A DNA stretch of 45,282 bases from Paenibacillus lemnae (GTDB taxonomy: Bacteria > Bacillota > Bacilli > Paenibacillales > Paenibacillaceae), in assembly GCF_012933385.1 (NCBI RefSeq), contig NZ_JABBPN010000028.1, positions 1 through 45,282 on the forward strand, read 5' to 3'. This document shows positions 1-7,801 of this stretch, piece after piece (within the stretch, counting starts at the first letter, position 1; every line of letters begins with the position of its first letter). The translations under genes and the position numbers were made by a program. The notes under the pieces were generated by a model. The model was not told where the DNA came from. It saw nothing but the letters and a program-made list of their open reading frames with translations, and did not search any database.

Positions 1-37
1 AGAAGCTGCCGCCTGCAACATACAGGCAACAGCTTCT
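1..37. repeat. Imperfect hairpin at window edge
   Basis: Arms at 1-15 and 23-37 pair except for a two-base mismatch (CC opposite AA) that becomes two G-U wobbles if the minus strand is transcribed. No T-run follows on the plus strand, and the other side lies outside the window. It may be the terminator of a gene to the left; this cannot be decided here. Confidence 0.4.
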
Positions 38-155
38 TCACGTATCCTAACCTTTTTTAAAATGTCCTTTACAAGGGGTACAGTTTAACTTAAAGGCTGC
101 CTTTTTTATGCCTAATTTGTCCCAGATGCATAGATGTTCATGAGCTGAACTTTCT

Positions 156-213
156 TTCACGTGAAGATTTATGTTAGATTAAATGATGCAGAATCATGAA
201 GGACTTCATGATT
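156..213. promoter_or_regulatory. Palindrome pair in the yitT leader
   Basis: Two perfect dyads lie just upstream of the YitT-family gene. TTCACGTGAA is at 156-165. At 192-213, arms of ten bases (AATCATGAAG / CTTCATGATT) flank a 2-base centre. The second ends about 30 bases before the start codon and could be an operator or an RNA hairpin in the 5' leader. No bound regulator is identified. Confidence 0.4.
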
Positions 214-244
214 TACGTACATATAGAGAAACAAGGAGAGAAAT

Positions 245-1105
245 ATGAAAAAGTCTAAACGTATTGAAAACATCCGCAAGATCATTATGATCGTCATCGG
301 CGCGGTAATTGCTGGATACGGCCTAGAGGCCGTGCTGATTCCAAACGAGGTAATTGATGGCGGCGTCACAGGCATCAGTATTATGGGCTCCCACTTATTT
401 GGATTACCGCTGGGTGTGCTGCTGTTCGTCTTGAATATTCCGTTCGTTTTTCTGGGCTATAAACAGGTCGGCCGAACATTTGCCATCATGAGCATCATTG
501 GTATTGCGGCTTTGTCGGTGTCTACGGTTGTCCTGCATCATGTAAAAACAATTCTCGGTCCTGAAGACCCGCTCTTGATCGTCTTGTCCGGTGGATTGCT
601 GCTGGGTATTGGCATTGGCATTGTCCTTCGTAACGGGGGCGCACTGGATGGTTCAGAAGTGCTTGCCGTACTGCTGTCACGTAACATCCCTTTTTCTGTA
701 GGAGATATTATTTTGTTCATCAATGCCTTCATCTTCATCGGTGCCAGCTTTATTTACGGTTTGGAAAGCGCGCTGTATTCGGCACTGACCTATTATATCG
801 CGAAGAATGTAATCGATATTATTCAAGTCGGTTTGGAAAAATCGAAATCTGTGCAGGTTGTCAGCAATAAGTCTGTGGAAATCGGGGATACGATCCAGTC
901 ACGTCTGGGACGCAATGTCACCTACACGCCGGGACGTGGCGGGTTCTCGAATGAAAAGTCTGAAATCTTAAATTGTGTAATCAACCGGATGGAAGAAAAC
1001 AAACTGCTTTCGATCATCAAGGATATTGATGAGAGCGCCTTTGTTGTCATTTCTGATGTTTCCGAGGTTCGCGGGGGCAACTTTAAGAAACGGGATATTC
1101 ACTAA
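245..1105 (+). CDS. YitT family membrane protein (DUF161-DUF2179)
   Basis: A 286-residue integral membrane protein of the YitT family. Residues about 14-200 hold five or six hydrophobic helices, including glycine-rich segments such as GGLLLGIGIGIVLRNGGALDG, typical of the duplicated DUF161 domain. The last ~80 residues form a soluble DUF2179-like domain containing TYTPGRGGFS. ATG is preceded by AAGGAGAG at good spacing. Members are common in Firmicutes in several paralogues; their transported substrate, if any, is not established. It is followed 30 bases later by uppP on the same strand, so the two are probably co-transcribed, the shared terminator lying after uppP. Family assignment is firm, function unknown. 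Confidence 0.9.
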   Translation: MKKSKRIENIRKIIMIVIGAVIAGYGLEAVLIPNEVIDGGVTGISIMGSHLFGLPLGVLLFVLNIPFVFLGYKQVGRTFAIMSIIGIAALSVSTVVLHHVKTILGPEDPLLIVLSGGLLLGIGIGIVLRNGGALDGSEVLAVLLSRNIPFSVGDIILFINAFIFIGASFIYGLESALYSALTYYIAKNVIDIIQVGLEKSKSVQVVSNKSVEIGDTIQSRLGRNVTYTPGRGGFSNEKSEILNCVINRMEENKLLSIIKDIDESAFVVISDVSEVRGGNFKKRDIH

Positions 1106-1135
1106 GATACCTTATATAGAGCAGGAGCTGGAGAA

Positions 1136-1945
1136 ATGGATTGGATACTGTGGTTCAAATATTTGTTCTTGGGATTTGTGCAGGGGTTTACGGAGCCCAT
1201 ACCGGTTTCATCAAGCGGACATCTCATCATTGTACAAAACCTTATGGGACTGAAGCAGCCAGGATTGACGTTTGAAATATTGACGAACACCGCATCGTTA
1301 TTTGCAATTATGATTATTTTCAGGAAAGATATCATACGGCTTGTAAGCTCAGCTTTATCATATATCAGAAATCGTAATGCTGAAGATCGATCTGATTTTA
1401 TGTTCTGTGTGTATATTATTATCGGCACGATTCCAGCTGGAATTGGGGCCATACTGTTTAAAAGTCAATTAGAACAAATTTTCTCTTCTGTGTATATGGT
1501 CAGTATTGCACTGTTGTTCACAGGTGCTGCACTTTGGCTGATCAGAAACTTCCGGGGACGTAAACAGGACGGTGACCTGACAGTAAAAGATGCCATCATT
1601 GTGGGTATAGCTCAGGCAGTGGCACTCATTCCTGGAATCAGCCGGTCCGGAGCAACCGTCATAGCTTCCATTGCGGTCGGCATGAAACAAGAAACCGCGC
1701 TGCGATTTTCATTTATGCTGTATCTTCCTATTAGTTTTGGAGGCATTATATTAGGTGTTTCTGACTTTGCCAGTGATCCTGGTCCTTCTGAACTGGCGGT
1801 TCCCTATTTGATCGCATTTATTGCCTCATTGATCACCACATACTTCTCCATGAGATGGTTAATGAATATTATGGCTAAAGGTAATCTGAAGTACTTTTCA
1901 ATTTACTGCTTTGCAGCCGGTATATTGTTTTTATTCCTTTTATAG
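1136..1945 (+). CDS. uppP: Undecaprenyl-diphosphatase (BacA/UppP family)
   Basis: A 269-residue polytopic membrane phosphatase that recycles undecaprenyl pyrophosphate to the monophosphate carrier for peptidoglycan and wall polymer synthesis; overproduction of this family confers bacitracin resistance. The two signature motifs are visible: TEPIPVSSSGH (Glu20, Ser25-27, His29) and PGISRSGAT (Arg170, Ser171). Length and hydrophobic profile match the family. Position 16 is Gln where E. coli has a Glu, a variant I believe also occurs in Gram-positive relatives. The ATG follows AGGAGCTGGAGAA and lies 30 bases after the YitT gene, suggesting an operon. A strong intrinsic terminator follows at 1984-2010. 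Confidence 0.93.
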   Translation: MDWILWFKYLFLGFVQGFTEPIPVSSSGHLIIVQNLMGLKQPGLTFEILTNTASLFAIMIIFRKDIIRLVSSALSYIRNRNAEDRSDFMFCVYIIIGTIPAGIGAILFKSQLEQIFSSVYMVSIALLFTGAALWLIRNFRGRKQDGDLTVKDAIIVGIAQAVALIPGISRSGATVIASIAVGMKQETALRFSFMLYLPISFGGIILGVSDFASDPGPSELAVPYLIAFIASLITTYFSMRWLMNIMAKGNLKYFSIYCFAAGILFLFLL

Positions 1946-1983
1946 AGCGGACTATGGTCTTCATGTTAGATTATATCCTTCAA

Positions 1984-2010
1984 AAGTCGCGGATCCCGCG
2001 GCTTTTTTTT
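1984..2010 (+). terminator. Rho-independent terminator after uppP
   Basis: Nine-base arms at 1984-1992 and 1996-2004 (one G-U pair) around a tight loop run directly into a T-run ending at 2010. It ends the yitT-uppP transcript. Confidence 0.85.
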
Positions 2011-2104
2011 AATAAAATATACTATCTTAATGTTACTATTTACCTGTATACTATTTTTTGTAGGTCTAAAGTTTTATATTTGATAGTTCAAGGGAGCGAT
2101 CATC

Positions 2105-2722
2105 ATGGAGTTTTCAGAAATTGTAAAAAAGAGACGGTCCGCGAATAACTTTTTAGCAGACCATCCCATTACACAAAAAGAACTGGATGAGATTTTTGAC
2201 CTGGTGAAGCTGAGTCCTTCTGCATTTAACTTGCAGCATGCGAGCTACATTGTGGTGAAGGATCCCGCCGTGAAGGAGCAAGTCAAAGAAGCTGCTTTTG
2301 GACAATTTAAAGTCTCATCTGCCTCAGCTGTTGTTGCTGTCTTGGGAAATATGAAAGCGTACACGAAAGTGTCTGAGATTTATATGGGTTTGAAAATGCT
2401 GGGAGCGCTCACGGAAGAAGAGTACAATAAAATCACTGATGAGACGATTTCGTTCTATGAAGCTCAAGGCGAAGCTTTTCAAAAAGAAGAAGCGATACGA
2501 AACGCATCGTTATCTGCCATGCTGTTCATGCTGGCGGCTAAGGAAAAAGGATGGGACACTTGTCCGATGATCGGCTTTGATCCTGCCCAGATCAAGAACT
2601 TGTTGAACGTAAAAGAAGGCTATGAGGTTGTCATGCTGGTTGCGGTAGGGAAAGAGAAGGAAGAGAGCAGAAGGCCGCGCGGATACCGAAAGCCGGTCAG
2701 TGAGTTTGTAGCTTACATATAG
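2105..2722 (+). CDS. Nitroreductase family protein
   Basis: A 205-residue FMN-dependent oxidoreductase of the nitroreductase superfamily. The start (FSEIVKKRRSANNF) carries the Arg-Arg-Ser FMN-phosphate binding element typical of the N-terminus, and LSPSAFNLQHASYIVV is the usual second FMN contact. The final third contains AAKEKGWDTCPMIGF and the closing RRPRGYRKPV. Such enzymes use NAD(P)H to reduce nitroaromatics, quinones or enones; the physiological substrate cannot be read from sequence. ATG follows CAAGGGAGCGATCATC. It stands alone, after the uppP terminator, and faces the convergent stress-protein gene across a shared hairpin. Confidence 0.88.
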   Translation: MEFSEIVKKRRSANNFLADHPITQKELDEIFDLVKLSPSAFNLQHASYIVVKDPAVKEQVKEAAFGQFKVSSASAVVAVLGNMKAYTKVSEIYMGLKMLGALTEEEYNKITDETISFYEAQGEAFQKEEAIRNASLSAMLFMLAAKEKGWDTCPMIGFDPAQIKNLLNVKEGYEVVMLVAVGKEKEESRRPRGYRKPVSEFVAYI

Positions 2723-2748
2723 ACCTTTGTTGGCAATAATCAATTAAA

Positions 2749-2792
2749 ACGGGGCCGTCCCAACAGATCTCAGATCTTAGGTACGGCCCCGT
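2749..2792. terminator. Terminator between convergent genes
   Basis: Ten-base perfect arms ACGGGGCCGT (2749-2758) and ACGGCCCCGT (2783-2792) enclose a small inner AGATCT repeat. On the minus strand the stem is followed by a short T-run, so it best serves the stress-protein gene; on the plus strand the tail is weaker. Confidence 0.75.
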
Positions 2793-2803
2793 GCTATATT
2801 GTG

Positions 2804-3292
2804 TTATGGCAAATCAACCACTTTGTTGATCTCGGAATCATCGGCATCTTTTCCCATCAGTCTGCGGAACATAAAGGACATCATTTTAAATTTGTTGCTG
2901 GAGTCCCAATATTCAGCAGTGTCGGCTTTTACTTTAATAAGAACCAGACTTGGATCGTCATAATTGCAATCCAGCAGTTTTTCATATGCCGCATTCCAGA
3001 ATTCCTTGATCTTTTCGGGACTGTCTACGAGTTCAGCGTTACCCCGAATCGATACATATGATTTATCCACATACGCCACATTCACTTGACGATTATGGAG
3101 TATTTCATGAAATTTGCTGGTATCTTTTTTGGTTAAAAACCACAGATCTCCATCAAATTCGACATCCTGGGTTTTCATTGGGCGTGAGACTAAACCATCA
3201 TCCGAAATGGTCGTAAGCATCGCTGTATCAATATCCTTGATCAATTCCCTTACTTTCTCTATCGCTTCTTGATGATCCGTTACATGACTCAT
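2804..3292 (-). CDS. Pyridoxamine 5'-phosphate oxidase-fold general stress protein
   Basis: A 162-residue protein of the split-barrel flavin-binding fold, matching the general stress protein 26 (YdaG-like) group. Recognisable elements are AMLTTISDDGLVSRPM near residue 25, DLWFLTKKDTSKF around 50-62, VNVAYVDKSYVSIRGNAELV around 70-90, and a late LVLIKVKADTAEYWDS strand. This group binds flavin or related cofactors; a catalytic role is usually not shown. The ATG follows AGAGGTG at 8-base spacing. It is transcribed alone toward the nitroreductase gene. Confidence 0.85.
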   Translation of the reverse strand: MSHVTDHQEAIEKVRELIKDIDTAMLTTISDDGLVSRPMKTQDVEFDGDLWFLTKKDTSKFHEILHNRQVNVAYVDKSYVSIRGNAELVDSPEKIKEFWNAAYEKLLDCNYDDPSLVLIKVKADTAEYWDSSNKFKMMSFMFRRLMGKDADDSEINKVVDLP

Positions 3293-3498
3293 TTGAATTC
3301 ACCTCTTTGAAATGTGGTATACCAATAGTATTACACGTGTTATTCGTGGTTTAAACCGTCAGCATGAAGCTGGACACCCTCGGAACTGAACACACAAAAA
3401 TAACATACATCAGAAATGGGGCTCGTGAGCCTTTGTTCGGAGCAGCAACAGGAGCCTAGACGTAAATATGTTTGGTGCTGGACGTTCTGTTTTTATGC

Positions 3499-3549
3499 TT
3501 GAAATCAATCAGAATAAAGATTATTATATATAAGCATTCAATTATATAT
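3499..3549 (+). promoter_or_regulatory. ars promoter and ArsR operator
   Basis: A sigma-A-type promoter with TTGAAA at 3499-3504, a 17-base spacer and TATTAT at 3522-3527. It overlaps an inverted repeat with arms ATATATAA (3526-3533) and TTATATAT (3542-3549), eight bases apart, about 30 bases before the arsR start. ArsR dimers typically occupy AT-rich dyads in this position and leave when arsenite or antimonite binds. The operator role is inferred from position and symmetry. Confidence 0.7.
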
Positions 3550-3576
3550 TTATGTAATGGGGGAGGAGTCAAGGCA

Positions 3577-3900
3577 TTGGAACAGATCAATGAGATTGCT
3601 GATAAGCTCAAATTACTTGGAGACAAAACCAGGCTCACCATATTAGCGCTCCTTACTGATCGAGAATGGTGTGTCTGTGAATTTGTAGATTTGTTTGACA
3701 TGTCACAGCCAGCAGTCAGCCAGCACTTGAGAAAGCTGAAATCGCAAGGTCTCGTGAGTGAATCTAGGCGCGGCCAGTGGGTTTATTATTCTTTGAACAT
3801 AGATGATAAACCTTATATCCGGGCGGTACTGAATGAGATCCCAAGCTCACAGGAAGTGCTGTCATCAATGAATAAGGAAATCAACTGTGATTGCGACTAA
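3577..3900 (+). CDS. arsR: ArsR/SmtB family arsenical repressor
   Basis: A winged-helix metalloregulator of 107 residues when started at TTG 3577, eight bases after GGGAGGAG; the frame is open further upstream but that extension has no ribosome site and is unlike the family. The helix-turn-helix reads MSQPAVSQHLRKLKSQGLV. The metal box in helix alpha-3 reads WCVCEF (Cys32, Cys34), the ELCVCDL-type site that binds arsenite or antimonite. Two more cysteines (104, 106) close the protein and may assist. It heads arsR-arsB-arsC and should repress the operon through the dyad at 3526-3549. Confidence 0.92.
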   Translation: MEQINEIADKLKLLGDKTRLTILALLTDREWCVCEFVDLFDMSQPAVSQHLRKLKSQGLVSESRRGQWVYYSLNIDDKPYIRAVLNEIPSSQEVLSSMNKEINCDCD

Positions 3901-3966
3901 CTGGTTTGGCAGAGTGTCCATATGCAATGGTCTACAGTAATAGTGACAAAAATGGAGGAATGAACG

Positions 3967-5262
3967 TTGTTTTCTGTTGTCTTAGCCAGCATTATCTTTT
4001 TAATTACTTTAGTACTGATCATTTGGCAGCCTAAAAATCTTTCGATCGGATGGTCGGCCTGTGGCGGGGCAGTCCTGGCGCTCCTTGTTGGCGTGGTGGA
4101 TTTTCAAGATGTATGGGATGTCACCCAGATTGTGTGGAATGCTACGCTCGCATTTATCGCGATCATTATTATTTCATTGATTCTGGACAAGATAGGTTTG
4201 TTCGAATGGGCTGCCCTTCATATGGCAAAGCTGGCGCAGGGAAGCGGTATACGAATGTTCGTGTATATATCACTGCTTGGGGCCGTTGTGGCTGCCTTTT
4301 TCGCCAATGATGGAGCTGCTTTGATCCTGACGCCAATCGTGCTTGCCATGGTAAGGGCATTAAACCTTGATGAGAAGAAAATTTTCCCTTTCATTATTGC
4401 CAGCGGTTTTATAGCAGATACCACGTCGCTGCCCCTAGTAGTCAGCAACCTAGTGAATATCGTATCCGCCGACTTTTTTGGGATTACATTTATTGAATAC
4501 GCCAGCCGGATGTTCGTACCTAATTTATTTGCACTGGCAGCAAGTATTCTCGTACTGTACTTGTTTTTCCGAAAGAGCATCCCGCACAAATTCGATGGGA
4601 CACAGCTCAAACCGCCTTCATCCGCTATACAGGATCCGGCCATGTTTCGTTTATCCTGGATCGTATTAAGTATACTGCTGGTGGGTTACTTTGTTTGTGA
4701 ATTTGTCGGCATTCCGGTATCGATTGTAGCCGGGTTTATCGCAATTTTCTTCCTGCTTATGGCTCGTAAAAGTCCTGCCGTGCAGACCAAGGAAGTGCTC
4801 AAAGGTGCGCCATGGGCAATTGTATTTTTCTCTATCGGCATGTATGTCGTTGTATACGGCTTGCGAAATGCCGGTCTCACGGATCTGCTGGCAGACGTCA
4901 TACAGAGTATAGCAGATCAGGGACTGTTTGCGGCAGCAATGGGCATGGGTTTTATCGCTGCAATCCTGTCCTCTGTTATGAATAACATGCCGACTGTGAT
5001 GATTGATGCACTTGCGATTGATGCAACTACCACATCAGCAGCGATCCGTGAAGCTCTGATTTATGCCAATGTCATCGGATCTGATCTCGGTCCCAAAATC
5101 ACGCCGATCGGTTCCCTGGCTACGCTGCTCTGGCTTCATGTCCTTTCCACCAAAGGTGTGAAGATCAGCTGGGGTACCTATTTCAAGACAGGAATGATAT
5201 TAACCATACCAACTTTATTCATTACCCTTTTAGGTTTGTATATCTGGTTAACCGTACTCTAA
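3967..5262 (+). CDS. arsB: Arsenite efflux permease ArsB
   Basis: A 431-residue membrane carrier with about twelve hydrophobic helices, of the ArsB branch of the ion transporter superfamily. Family-like segments include AAFFANDGAALILTPIVLAM, ADTTSLPLVVSNLVNIVSADFF and the late NNMPTVM...GSDLGPKITPIGSLATLLWL. It exports arsenite or antimonite, either driven by membrane potential or with an ArsA ATPase; no arsA is present here. Start is TTG, following ATGGAGGAATGAACG. It sits 66 bases after arsR and 31 before arsC. Confidence 0.93.
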   Translation: MFSVVLASIIFLITLVLIIWQPKNLSIGWSACGGAVLALLVGVVDFQDVWDVTQIVWNATLAFIAIIIISLILDKIGLFEWAALHMAKLAQGSGIRMFVYISLLGAVVAAFFANDGAALILTPIVLAMVRALNLDEKKIFPFIIASGFIADTTSLPLVVSNLVNIVSADFFGITFIEYASRMFVPNLFALAASILVLYLFFRKSIPHKFDGTQLKPPSSAIQDPAMFRLSWIVLSILLVGYFVCEFVGIPVSIVAGFIAIFFLLMARKSPAVQTKEVLKGAPWAIVFFSIGMYVVVYGLRNAGLTDLLADVIQSIADQGLFAAAMGMGFIAAILSSVMNNMPTVMIDALAIDATTTSAAIREALIYANVIGSDLGPKITPIGSLATLLWLHVLSTKGVKISWGTYFKTGMILTIPTLFITLLGLYIWLTVL

Positions 5263-5293
5263 TTAAAGCGACAAGAACAGGAGAGATCATTCA

Positions 5294-5713
5294 ATGGAAA
5301 AAAAGACGCTGTACTTCTTATGTACTGGCAATTCATGCCGCAGCCAAATGGCCGAAGGATGGGCCAAGGAATATCTGGGTGAGGAATGGAATGTTTATAG
5401 TGCCGGTATCGAGGCTCATGGCTTAAACCCCAATGCGGTTAAAGCCATGCACGAGGCAGGACTGGATATTACGAACCAAACCTCAGATGTCATTGATATG
5501 GAACTATTAAACAATGCCGACTTTGTTGTTACACTCTGCGGGGATGCAGCAGACAAATGTCCGATGACGCCTCCACATGTTCGCCGCGAGCACTGGGGAT
5601 TTGATGATCCTGCCAAAGCGCAGGGCACTGAAGAAGAGAAGTGGTCAGTATTTCAAAGGATCCGTGACCAGATTGCAGAGCGCATCAAGACCTTTGCTGA
5701 AACCGGGAACTAA
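5294..5713 (+). CDS. arsC: Arsenate reductase, thioredoxin-coupled
   Basis: A 139-residue enzyme with the low-molecular-weight phosphatase fold that reduces arsenate to arsenite for export by ArsB. The P-loop CTGNSCRS holds Cys10 and Cys15. The redox pair sits in LCGDAADKC (Cys82, Cys89), the same positions as in Staphylococcus pI258 ArsC, so the thioredoxin-dependent triple-cysteine mechanism applies. WGFDDPA is the usual late aspartate loop. ATG follows CAGGAGAG. Last gene of the ars operon, closed by the terminator at 5737-5759. Confidence 0.95.
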   Translation: MEKKTLYFLCTGNSCRSQMAEGWAKEYLGEEWNVYSAGIEAHGLNPNAVKAMHEAGLDITNQTSDVIDMELLNNADFVVTLCGDAADKCPMTPPHVRREHWGFDDPAKAQGTEEEKWSVFQRIRDQIAERIKTFAETGN

Positions 5714-5736
5714 AAGTTTTCAAGCTATGATTCAAC

Positions 5737-5759
5737 AGCCGCCGCAGGGCGGCTTTTTT
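5737..5759 (+). terminator. Terminator after arsC
   Basis: Arms AGCCGCC (5737-5743) and GGCGGCT (5748-5754) around GCAG, followed by a T-run. Confidence 0.88.
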
Positions 5760-5770
5760 AGGTTATATAT

Positions 5771-5817
5771 TTGACAAACTATGTATAGTGTGTATAGTAT
5801 ATATACACACTATACAT
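5771..5817 (+). promoter_or_regulatory. GntR operon promoter within a long palindrome
   Basis: TTGACA at 5771-5776 and TATAGT at 5793-5798 form a promoter with a 16-base spacer. The -10 box lies inside a near-perfect dyad: 16-base arms at 5781-5796 and 5802-5817 pair fully around a 5-base centre. A repressor bound here would exclude RNA polymerase. The adjacent YtrA-type GntR gene is the obvious candidate, implying autoregulation; YtrA-family sites are usually AT-rich dyads of this kind. Confidence 0.82.
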
Positions 5818-5849
5818 CCTGCATATGAGCATCGTGAGGAGGGAATATC

Positions 5850-6230
5850 ATCAATATTATATTATCTAACGCGTCAACAGATCCTATATACATTCAGATT
5901 TTAAATCAAATTAGACAGTCAATTCTAAACGGTGAATTGCGTCCAGGTGACAATCTTCCCTCTATCCGTCAGCTTGCTAAGGATCTGAAGGTTAGTGTGA
6001 TCACAACTAAACGCGCTTATGAAGAGCTGGAGAAAGAAAAACTCATTGATTCCGTGGTCGGCAAAGGATGTTTTGTATCTGGCGCAAATCAGGATTTCAT
6101 AAGGGAGCAGCGAATGAAACGTTTAGAAGAGAAGATGATGGAGATTGTACGGGAGAGCCAGGCGCTAAGTATGAGTCAACAGGAATTATTGGATCACTTG
6201 AAATTGATGTTAGAGGAGGAGCCAACATGA
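5850..6230 (+). CDS. GntR family regulator, YtrA subfamily, apparent ATC start
   Basis: A 126-residue regulator with an N-terminal winged helix and the short C-terminal helical dimerisation tail of the YtrA subfamily. DPIYIQILNQIRQSIL opens the domain, PSIRQLAKDLKVSVITTKRAYEELEKEKLI is the helix-turn-helix, and VGKGCFV ends the wing. Family-like sequence continues upstream of the first ordinary start (TTG 5937, inside helix 1) back to an ATC codon at 5850, six bases after GAGGAGGG. A TGA at 5835 blocks further extension and there is no ATG, GTG or TTG between. Initiation at ATC (or ATT 5856), or a mutated or misread ATG, is therefore inferred. It overlaps the ABC ATPase start by ATGA. Confidence 0.8.
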   Translation: MNIILSNASTDPIYIQILNQIRQSILNGELRPGDNLPSIRQLAKDLKVSVITTKRAYEELEKEKLIDSVVGKGCFVSGANQDFIREQRMKRLEEKMMEIVRESQALSMSQQELLDHLKLMLEEEPT

Positions 6231-7093
6231 ATGCGATTGAAATCAACAATCTGTGTAAATCATACCCTCTGTTTTCGATGGACAACTTGTCAGTGAACTT
6301 TAAAAAAGGTTATATCACAGGACTTATTGGTCCAAATGGCGTTGGGAAAAGTACGCTGATCAAAATGATTCTCGGCATGATTACACCGGACGCGGGCACT
6401 ATCCGGATTCTCGGGAATTCAATGCCTGAACAAGAAGTTGACATCAAGCAGCGGATCAGTATCGTGTCCGATGATTGCTTCTTTTATGAGCATCTGACCA
6501 TAAAGGAAACAGGGAAAATGATTGCCCCGTTTTATAGCCATTGGAATGATCAGAAGTTCAAGAGTTTTTTAGAACAATTTCAATTGTCTCCAAGTAAGAG
6601 GGTTCAGGATTTATCCAAGGGGATGAAGATCAAGCTCGCCCTGGCGATCGCTTTATCCCACGAGGCAGAGCTGCTGATTATGGATGAGCCCACGTCTGGT
6701 CTGGATCCGGTTTTCAGAAGAGAGATGCTGGATTTGCTTGCGGATATGATGCAGAACGACAACCACTCTATTTTATTCTCCACTCATATTACTACGGATT
6801 TAGATCGTATAGCGGACTATACTGCCTTTATTCATAACGGCAGACTTATCTTTAATGAAGCGAAAGATGAAGTGCTGGAACGCTATGCGATCGTGAAGGG
6901 TGAGATGCAGCTGCTGGACACAGATATACGAAAGGAGTTTGTCGGTCTTCGCGAGACTTCGGTAGGTTTCGAAGGCATGGTAGATAATAGAAGCAGGGCG
7001 CAGGAATTGTTTGGCAGTCATGCTTTATTGGAGCAGCCCACCCTGGAAGATATCATGTATTATACAGCTAAAGGAGTTTCCGTTCATGCTTAA
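6227..7093 (+). CDS. ABC transporter ATP-binding protein
   Basis: A 288-residue nucleotide-binding subunit. Walker A is GPNGVGKST (about residues 35-43), the signature is LSKGMKIKLALAIAL, Walker B is LLIMDEPTSGLDP, and the switch histidine lies in LFSTHIT. A roughly 70-residue C-terminal extension follows the core, as in the YtrB/YhcG-type drug or envelope-stress exporters. The true start is ATG 6227, overlapping the repressor stop, eight bases after GAGGAGG; the open frame extending upstream lies inside the regulator gene. With the following ABC-2 permease it should form a small exporter controlled by the GntR repressor. Substrate unknown. Confidence 0.92.
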   Translation: MNAIEINNLCKSYPLFSMDNLSVNFKKGYITGLIGPNGVGKSTLIKMILGMITPDAGTIRILGNSMPEQEVDIKQRISIVSDDCFFYEHLTIKETGKMIAPFYSHWNDQKFKSFLEQFQLSPSKRVQDLSKGMKIKLALAIALSHEAELLIMDEPTSGLDPVFRREMLDLLADMMQNDNHSILFSTHITTDLDRIADYTAFIHNGRLIFNEAKDEVLERYAIVKGEMQLLDTDIRKEFVGLRETSVGFEGMVDNRSRAQELFGSHALLEQPTLEDIMYYTAKGVSVHA

Positions 7094-7712
7094 TATGCTT
7101 CGAAAAGACTATATTGCTTTAAAAAGCTCGCAGTGGATCGTCATCTTATATCTTGTTGTATTTAGTACTGTGTTTATTCCACGGATGGACATGTCAATGT
7201 ACTTTGTCGGGATTTATACAGCTATTGGCTCCATCATGCTAGCAACCATGGTAGATATAAAAAACCATAACCATCGCTTTCTAATCACGCTGCCCATAAA
7301 TCGTAAACATATCGTAAAGGCTAAGTATTTGACAGCCATCGCTTACATGTTATTCGCAGTCTTTTCATCATTCGGAATTCACTGGCTTACTATTCGGTTG
7401 TTCCCATTGCTCGATAAACCGAATTACACATTTAACGATATTATCATTTCAATAGGAATCATCCTGCTGCTGATATCGGTATACATGCCATTATTCTATG
7501 CCTTGAGTCATAAAAGTGCAGCGGTCATCAATGCTGTTTTTCTGGTTGCTCTAATTGTCCTGGCTCAGCCAGCGGCCCAATTCATTCATTGGTTAAGCGA
7601 AGAAAGTCAGTGGCAGAGTCCGATAACGCTGTTCGTTTATCCAGGTATTCTGCTGCTGTTCTTAGTTTCATATCTTGTCAGTGTCAAGCTGTTTTCGAGA
7701 AGAGATATATAA
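7086..7712 (+). CDS. ABC-2 type transporter permease
   Basis: A 208-residue membrane subunit with about six helices, beginning MLNMLRKDYIALKSS and ending with a basic tail. The pattern of an N-terminal amphipathic segment, paired helices, and an ITLPINRKHIVKAKY loop after the second helix fits small ABC-2 permeases (ABC2_membrane_5-like). ATG 7086 overlaps the last eight bases of the ATPase gene, pointing to translational coupling and a matched complex. A second in-frame ATG nine bases later is possible. Probably exports, or senses, an envelope-active compound, by analogy with GntR-linked Bacillus exporters. Confidence 0.85.
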   Translation: MLNMLRKDYIALKSSQWIVILYLVVFSTVFIPRMDMSMYFVGIYTAIGSIMLATMVDIKNHNHRFLITLPINRKHIVKAKYLTAIAYMLFAVFSSFGIHWLTIRLFPLLDKPNYTFNDIIISIGIILLLISVYMPLFYALSHKSAAVINAVFLVALIVLAQPAAQFIHWLSEESQWQSPITLFVYPGILLLFLVSYLVSVKLFSRRDI

Positions 7713-7801
7713 ATGAAAAACTGTATCGTTTAACCTGATATCGTAAGGGTAAGGATAAATCAAGGCACCCAAACATACTACGATGACAGGAGTTGAATTA
7801 C

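Noticed and set aside
3331..3356. Sigma-B-like promoter (GTTTAA-14-GTGTAA, minus strand) upstream of the stress protein
   Set aside because: The -10 match is weak and the probable host group generally lacks sigma-B, so the resemblance is likely chance.
4218..4643. 141-codon minus-strand frame inside arsB
   Set aside because: Shadow of the arsB coding frame with no ribosome site or domain.
7713..7801. DUF302 gene as part of the GntR-ABC operon
   Set aside because: An 89-base gap with no overlap or coupling, unlike the tightly overlapping first three genes; membership cannot be supported.
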